Below, one piece after another: positions 6,970-10,492 of a stretch of DNA of 10,492 nucleotides. Under the pieces are notes generated by a model, which searched no databases, was not told the origin of the DNA, and saw only the letters and a list, made by a program, of their open reading frames with translations. Each line of letters begins with the position of its first letter. Position 1 is the first letter of the stretch. The DNA lies in NCBI GenBank assembly GCA_003455715.1, contig DMQJ01000540.1, positions 531 to 11,022 on the forward strand, read 5' to 3'. The DNA is from Acidimicrobiaceae bacterium. Its GTDB lineage: Bacteria; Actinomycetota; Acidimicrobiia; Acidimicrobiales; Ilumatobacteraceae. The position numbers and the translations under genes were made by a program.

Positions 6970-8572
6970 CGGCCTTCTTGGCTGGTGCCTTCTTGGCTGG
7001 TGCCCTCTTCGCCGATGCCTTCTTGGCCGATGCCGGCTTCTTGGCCGAGGGCTTCGGGGCGGGTGGCTGCAGCGGGGCGAGCGCGGCGTCGGCGACTGCG
7101 ACCAACTCGTCGACCGTCTCATGCAAGAGGTCGACCAGCACCCACAGGTCGGGTACGAGTTCGCGGCACGAGATGAAGCCGAAATCGAGGTTGCCGTTGT
7201 AGCTCTGCACCGTGATGTTGAGGCCTTGGCCGTCGATGAGCGTGCTCACCGGGTAAAAGTGCTGCAGCTCGGCCCCCGCCGAGTAGAGGGGCACCTGCGG
7301 CCCGGGCACGTTGCTGATCACCAGGTTGAACGGGGGGTTCATCCGGTCGGCGATTCGCAGCCGGCTGTACATGCGCATGGCTCGAGCCGCAATGGCTGGC
7401 GGCGCGAACTGGGTGTAGTCCTGCAGGGTGTCGGCAGGGATGGCGGCGAAGCTCTCCTTTGCCGCGTTCATGCTCTGCTGCACACGCCGCAGACGCGCCA
7501 CCGGGTCGGGTTCGTTGGTGGCCAAGTCGGCGAGGAGGGCCGAGACGCGGTTCTGGAAGGTGTCGTCTTCGCCACCGGTGCGCACGCTCACCGGCACCAT
7601 GGCGATGAGGCTCTCCTCGGGGAGGCAGCCGTGGAGTTGCAGGTAGCGGCGCAGGGTGCCCGAGCACACCGTCATCACCACGTCGTTGAACGTGCACCCG
7701 AACGCGCGGCGAACGCGCTTGGCCTGGTCGAGCGGCACGCTGGTGTAGGCGAATCGGCGATGTGGGCTGATGGGGTGATTGAACGGGGTGCGTGGCGCAG
7801 GGGTGGGTGGCAGCGACGGGGGATGGTCGACGTCGTGGCCGTAGTCGGCGCGCAGGCGGTGGCGGATGAGTTCGCCAACGGGCCCAGGAATCGGCTGGGC
7901 CACAAGATCGGCGAGTGCACGTAACCCACCCGAGCGGGTTGCCGCTGCGAGTTCGCGGGTGGTGCGGATGCCGAGGCGGATGAACTTCTCGGGGCGACGC
8001 ATGAACTCGCGTGCCGTCATCCGCATCAACTCTTCGTCGCTGGGGATCTCCTCTGGCTGCCACACTCCGGGCGTTCCCGACGGCCGGAAGTTGGGGTCGG
8101 TGTCGAGAATGGCGGCCAGCATCAGCGCGCCGGATGCGCCGTCGATGGCCGCGTGGTGCACCTTCGTGAGTTGAGCGATGAGGCGACCGTTGTCGACTCC
8201 CTCGATGACGTAGAGCTCCCACAGCGGACGGTTGCGGTCGAGCGGCCGGGCCACGATGCGGGCGACGGCCTCCGCCAATTGTTGGGGAGTGCCGGGCGGT
8301 GGCACCGCGTGGTGCCGCACATGGAAGTCGATGTCGAAATGGGGGTCTTCCACCCAGTAGGGCAGGTCGAGCCCCAGGGGCACTTCCACCAGCCGACGGC
8401 GGAACGGAGCCAGCAGTTCGATGCGCTCGAGGATGATCTCCTTGGTTGCTTCCAGGCTTGCTCCGCCCGGCGCGGTGGAGGGGTCGTAGAGGTTGAGTGA
8501 CGACACATGGCCGAAGGTGCTGGGCGTCTCCATGTTGAGGAAACTGACGTCCATACCGCTGAGCTGGCGCAT
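6944..8572 (-). CDS. WS/DGAT-family O-acyltransferase with lysine/alanine-rich C-terminal tail
   Basis: Bifunctional wax ester synthase/diacylglycerol acyltransferase type enzyme, which transfers acyl groups from acyl-CoA to fatty alcohols or diacylglycerol to form storage lipids. Evidence within its 542 residues: N-terminal MRQLSGMDVSFLNMETP, the catalytic HHxxxDG as HHAAIDG (139-145, His140 and Asp144), RPLWELYVIEG (115-125), and the ND motif in TFNDVVM (294-300). The WSD C-terminal domain shows VISNVPGPQVPLY (418-430) and LNITVQSYNG (451-460). Homologues usually end after the domain that closes near residue 495. Here a tail from about 504 to 542 follows, with ten Lys and three Arg, no acidic residue, and pentads such as APAKK. 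The ATG at 8572 has GGAGG five bases upstream and matches the family N-terminus. The last codons overlap the GMC gene on the other strand. Substrate choice (wax ester or triacylglycerol) is unknown. Confidence 0.95.
   Translation of the reverse strand: MRQLSGMDVSFLNMETPSTFGHVSSLNLYDPSTAPGGASLEATKEIILERIELLAPFRRRLVEVPLGLDLPYWVEDPHFDIDFHVRHHAVPPPGTPQQLAEAVARIVARPLDRNRPLWELYVIEGVDNGRLIAQLTKVHHAAIDGASGALMLAAILDTDPNFRPSGTPGVWQPEEIPSDEELMRMTAREFMRRPEKFIRLGIRTTRELAAATRSGGLRALADLVAQPIPGPVGELIRHRLRADYGHDVDHPPSLPPTPAPRTPFNHPISPHRRFAYTSVPLDQAKRVRRAFGCTFNDVVMTVCSGTLRRYLQLHGCLPEESLIAMVPVSVRTGGEDDTFQNRVSALLADLATNEPDPVARLRRVQQSMNAAKESFAAIPADTLQDYTQFAPPAIAARAMRMYSRLRIADRMNPPFNLVISNVPGPQVPLYSAGAELQHFYPVSTLIDGQGLNITVQSYNGNLDFGFISCRELVPDLWVLVDLLHETVDELVAVADAALAPLQPPAPKPSAKKPASAKKASAKRAPAKKAPAKKAVSRQTNAR
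6972..7049 (-). repeat. 15-bp tandem repeats encoding the basic acyltransferase tail
   Basis: Four 15-bp units lie at 6972-6986, 6987-7001, 7002-7016 and 7017-7031, followed by a degenerate 18-bp unit to 7049. The first two are identical; the others differ by a few bases. On the minus strand each unit encodes five residues of the form Ala-(Ser/Pro)-Ala-Lys-(Lys/Arg). The period equals a whole number of codons, so unit gain or loss would change tail length without breaking the frame. Confidence 0.88.
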
Positions 8573-8577
8573 GAGGG

Positions 8578-8582
8578 CCTCC
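8578..8582 (-). promoter_or_regulatory. Ribosome binding site of the acyltransferase
   Basis: The minus strand reads GGAGG five bases before the ATG at 8572. This fixes the start at MRQLSG rather than the later in-frame ATG at 8554 and implies a transcript with a 5' leader, unlike the pur and phosphatase operons. Confidence 0.75.
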
Positions 8583-8643
8583 GTTGCTGGGCGAACGGCG
8601 ACACTGTACGCGCTGGGCGGCGTCGGCGTGGTAGAACGCGAAC

Positions 8644-9591
8644 ATGTCGTACACGAAGGGTCTGCACGAACTTGGCGATGGGTGCTACGCGTACCTTCAG
8701 CCCGATGGCAGCTGGGGGTGGAGCAACGCCGGTCTCGTGGTGGGCGACGGCGCTTCGCTGCTGGTCGACACCTTGTTCGACCTGCGCCTCACCGCAGAGA
8801 TGTTGGAATCGATGAAGGGGGCTACCCGCACCGCTCCCATCGGCTCGCTGGTCAACACGCATGCCAACGGCGACCACTGCTACGGCAACCAACTGGTGGA
8901 AGGCGCCGAGATCATCGCCAGCGCGGCGACAGCCCACGAGATGCCGGAAGTGCCGCCGGCGATGCTCGCTGCGCTCAACGCTGCCGACGGCGAAGTCGGG
9001 ACGCTGTTCCGCCACTTCTTTGGCGCGTTCCAGTTCGACGGCATCGAGTTGCGTCTTCCCACCCGCACCTTCGAAGGACGTCTCGACGTGGAGGTCGGCG
9101 GCCGAGTGGTGGAGCTCATCGAGGTCGGCCCTGCACACACCCGCGGCGACACCATCGCGGTGGTGCCCGATGCGCGCACGGTGTACACGGGCGACATCCT
9201 GTTCATCGGCGGCACCCCCATCGTGTGGGCCGGCCCATTGTCGAACTGGGTGGCCGCCTGCGACCTGATGTTGGCGATGGACATCGACACCGTGGTGCCC
9301 GGGCACGGTCCCGTCACCGACAAGTCGGGTGTGGCCAACGTGCGCGACTATCTCGCCTTTGTCGACCGCGAGGCCACTGCCATGCACGACGCGGGTGTCG
9401 ACGCGTGGGAGGCTGCCCGAACACTGGCTGCCGACATCGGTGCCCGAGAAGAGTTCCGTGGGTGGAGCGAGTTCGGTCGCATCACCGTCAACGTCGACAC
9501 GGCGTACCGCTCGCTCGACCCGAGTTACGTCACCCCGAACGTCGTGGAACAGTTCCGGCGCATGGCGGAGGTAGAGGGCTTCGTGCCCTGA
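8644..9591 (+). CDS. Metallo-beta-lactamase-fold hydrolase with HxNxDH metal motif
   Basis: A 315-residue cytoplasmic MBL-fold protein; the substrate is unknown. The strand-loop signature reads NTHANGDHCYGN (71-82), giving His73, Asn75, Asp77 and His78; the usual form is HxHxDH, so the second His is Asn. Remaining metal ligands are in place: His165 in GPAHTRGD, Asp184 in YTGDILF and His221 in VPGHGP. After the core come about 90 largely helical residues. The ATG at 8644 is used because the family N-terminus (short beta strands, then LLVDTLFD at 39-46) follows at the normal distance. No ribosome site is visible; a TAGAAC hexamer at 8632-8637 could be a weak -10 for a leaderless message, but its last base departs from consensus. 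The 71 bp between this gene and the divergent acyltransferase must hold both promoters. It could be a lactonase, a thioesterase-like hydrolase or another MBL hydrolase. Confidence 0.93.
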   Translation: MSYTKGLHELGDGCYAYLQPDGSWGWSNAGLVVGDGASLLVDTLFDLRLTAEMLESMKGATRTAPIGSLVNTHANGDHCYGNQLVEGAEIIASAATAHEMPEVPPAMLAALNAADGEVGTLFRHFFGAFQFDGIELRLPTRTFEGRLDVEVGGRVVELIEVGPAHTRGDTIAVVPDARTVYTGDILFIGGTPIVWAGPLSNWVAACDLMLAMDIDTVVPGHGPVTDKSGVANVRDYLAFVDREATAMHDAGVDAWEAARTLAADIGAREEFRGWSEFGRITVNVDTAYRSLDPSYVTPNVVEQFRRMAEVEGFVP

Positions 9592-9597
9592 ACCCTC

Positions 9598-9609
9598 CGC
9601 CCGCGGGCG
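9598..9609. other. Perfect 12-bp GC palindrome between convergent gene ends
   Basis: CGCCCGCGGGCG reads the same on both strands and occupies most of the 20 bp between the MBL-hydrolase stop and the SURF1 stop. It could fold into a very short hairpin serving both genes, but the stem is at most about four base pairs around a loop and no T-run follows on either side, so a terminator role is only tentative. Confidence 0.3.
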
Positions 9610-9611
9610 AG

Positions 9612-10406
9612 CTACAGGTACTGCTCGGGAATGAGCGGCTTCTTGCGTTTCGTAGGCGGGCGGCCGGCAGCCTCGGCGGCAGCCTCTGCACGGTCGGAGA
9701 TCGACTTGCGGATGGCCAGTACCCAACCGCCCGCAACGAAGGCACTGAACACGAACCACTGGATGGAGTAGCTGAGGTGCGGACCTTCGTTGAGCGAAGG
9801 GAACGCGATGGGGATGAGTCCGCTGATGGGCGCCCCATCTTCCTGCAGTGCGTCGAGGTACACCGGTTGCACCGGTCGGTCGAACTGTGTGGATAAGACG
9901 TCGATGTCGACGCGGCGGATCTCGGTGAGTTGCTGTGTGCCGTCGTCGGCCACCTGGCCCCGACGAGCTTCCTGCGAGCGCCTGATGCGGCCCACCACGG
10001 TGACCTCGCCCTCCGGCAGTTCGGGCAATGCGGCGAGGCCGGGTGCGAACCCTCGGTTGACGAGCAGGAGCGTGCCGTCGGCCAGTTGGAGGGCACCCAC
10101 CTGGTCGTGGCCGCTCTGGCCGCCCTGGCTGACGTTGACCACTTCGAACTCGCGGGGCAGGTAGGTGCCGGTGACCTCGACCCGGCGGTACTGCAGGTCG
10201 TCGGCCGCTCCGTCGGGAGTCGTACTGAGCAGGTCGTCGTAGGTGGTGACGGGGGCATCGGCTGCGGCTCGCACGTTGTCGTTGAACGTGCGCTTCTCCT
10301 CAAGTCGGCGGATCTGCCAGAACCCGAGGTTGATCATGGCCACGATGACCGCGGCACACAGTGCGTGGAAGGCGAGCCACTTGGGCTGGAAGAGAAACCG
10401 GTACAT
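9612..10406 (-). CDS. SURF1-family cytochrome c oxidase assembly protein
   Basis: Membrane protein assisting assembly of haem-copper (aa3-type) cytochrome oxidase, thought to help place haem a. From the ATG at 10406 it has 264 residues. There are two membrane segments near the ends: about 10-30, within WLAFHALCAAVIVAMINLGF and followed by WQIRRLEEKR, and about 214-233, after GPHLSYSIQWF. The outer domain between them holds the family motif VNRGFAP (116-122). A basic cytoplasmic tail with KRKK closes it. This two-helix layout and the GPHxxYxxQWF motif are typical of SURF1. The start at 10406 is chosen because actinobacterial SURF1 proteins begin close to the MYRFLFQPKW segment. A GTG at 10451 would add 15 Gly/Ala-rich residues and overlap the preceding stop by 4 bp (GTGA), so it remains a real alternative. 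Neither start has a strong ribosome site. Confidence 0.92.
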   Translation of the reverse strand: MYRFLFQPKWLAFHALCAAVIVAMINLGFWQIRRLEEKRTFNDNVRAAADAPVTTYDDLLSTTPDGAADDLQYRRVEVTGTYLPREFEVVNVSQGGQSGHDQVGALQLADGTLLLVNRGFAPGLAALPELPEGEVTVVGRIRRSQEARRGQVADDGTQQLTEIRRVDIDVLSTQFDRPVQPVYLDALQEDGAPISGLIPIAFPSLNEGPHLSYSIQWFVFSAFVAGGWVLAIRKSISDRAEAAAEAAGRPPTKRKKPLIPEQYL

Positions 10407-10447
10407 GCCGCCGCCGACGGTATCGCCGACGGCGGCCGTCCGGCCAT

Positions 10448-10480
10448 TCACCCCTTGCGCTTGAACCAGAAGTCGTCGAG
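10448..10480 (-). CDS. C-terminal ten codons of an unidentified gene upstream of SURF1 (partial)
   Basis: The minus strand reads LDDFWFKRKG followed by TGA at 10450-10448, which overlaps a possible SURF1 GTG at 10451. The frame stays open to the end of the window, but the last 12 bases look like adapter, so only ten codons are trustworthy. The piece is too short to name a family. The tight stop/start junction suggests it is co-transcribed with SURF1. Confidence 0.35.
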   Translation of the reverse strand, partial: LDDFWFKRKG

Positions 10481-10492
10481 AGATCGGAAGAG
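10481..10492 (+). other. Probable Illumina adapter remnant at the contig end
   Basis: AGATCGGAAGAG is identical to the first 12 bases of the standard TruSeq read-through adapter, and it sits exactly at the 3' end in the orientation expected for insert followed by adapter. These bases are probably not genomic and should not be used to extend the gene fragment before them. Confidence 0.88.

Noticed and set aside
6972..7049. CRISPR or mobile-element repeats
   Set aside because: The units are contiguous with no spacers, codon-phased, and fully explained by the basic tail of the acyltransferase.
7119..8654. Alternative minus-strand frame of about 511 codons across the acyltransferase
   Set aside because: Same strand but a different frame from the gene holding HHAAIDG and the WSD motifs; its translation is Arg/Pro/His-rich with no domain.
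9592..9611. Strong bidirectional rho-independent terminator
   Set aside because: The palindrome is perfect but too short, has no real loop, and is not followed by a T-run on either strand; kept only as a tentative site.
8122..9759. Open frame of about 545 codons on the minus strand opposite the MBL hydrolase
   Set aside because: It runs antisense to the MBL gene and then crosses into the acyltransferase in another frame. The composition is typical of GC-driven shadow frames and no family motif is visible.

Overview
The window is a GC-rich, gene-dense bacterial segment. It has nine readable protein genes (one truncated at the left edge), a fragment of a tenth at the right edge, and almost no intergenic DNA. 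GTG starts, a purL/purQ/purC/purF cluster, a wax ester synthase/DGAT-type acyltransferase and a SURF1 gene with actinobacterial-style termini point to an actinomycete, perhaps of the Acidimicrobiia. The taxonomic placement is inference. The last 12 bases (10481-10492) match the start of the common Illumina TruSeq adapter, so this looks like the end of an assembled contig, and true genomic sequence probably stops near 10480.

Layout. Minus strand, 4844 down to 1: a purine-biosynthesis operon read purL-purQ-purC-purF, with every junction overlapping (4, 4 and 11 bp). PurF runs off the left edge. PurL carries about 185 extra N-terminal residues in the place of a separate PurS. Plus strand, 4923 to 6969: a histidine-phosphatase (phosphoglycerate-mutase-like) gene followed 7 bp later by a short GMC-family FAD oxidoreductase. 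Minus strand, 8572 to 6944: a WS/DGAT acyltransferase ending in a lysine/alanine-rich, histone H1-like tail built from 15-bp tandem repeats; its 3' end overlaps the GMC gene by 26 bp, tail to tail. Plus strand, 8644 to 9591: a metallo-beta-lactamase-fold hydrolase with an altered zinc motif (HxNxDH). Minus strand, from about 10406 to 9612: a SURF1-family cytochrome oxidase assembly protein, preceded by the last ten codons of another gene.

How they fit together. PurL with PurQ makes FGAM, PurC makes SAICAR, and PurF makes the first committed intermediate, phosphoribosylamine, so the left half is core purine synthesis. purM, purN, purD and a free purS are not in view. The acyltransferase makes storage neutral lipids, and the GMC enzyme oxidises an unidentified, probably alcohol, substrate; a link between the two is only suggested by adjacency. 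Genes inside the pur operon and the acyltransferase have clear GGAGG-like ribosome sites. The two divergent GTG-start genes at 4844 and 4923 have none, but each has a TAnnnT hexamer 7-8 bp upstream, which suggests leaderless transcripts.

No RNA genes, CRISPR arrays, insertion sequences, phage genes or defence genes were recognised. The best candidate for something little described is the acyltransferase with a putative nucleic-acid-binding tail.
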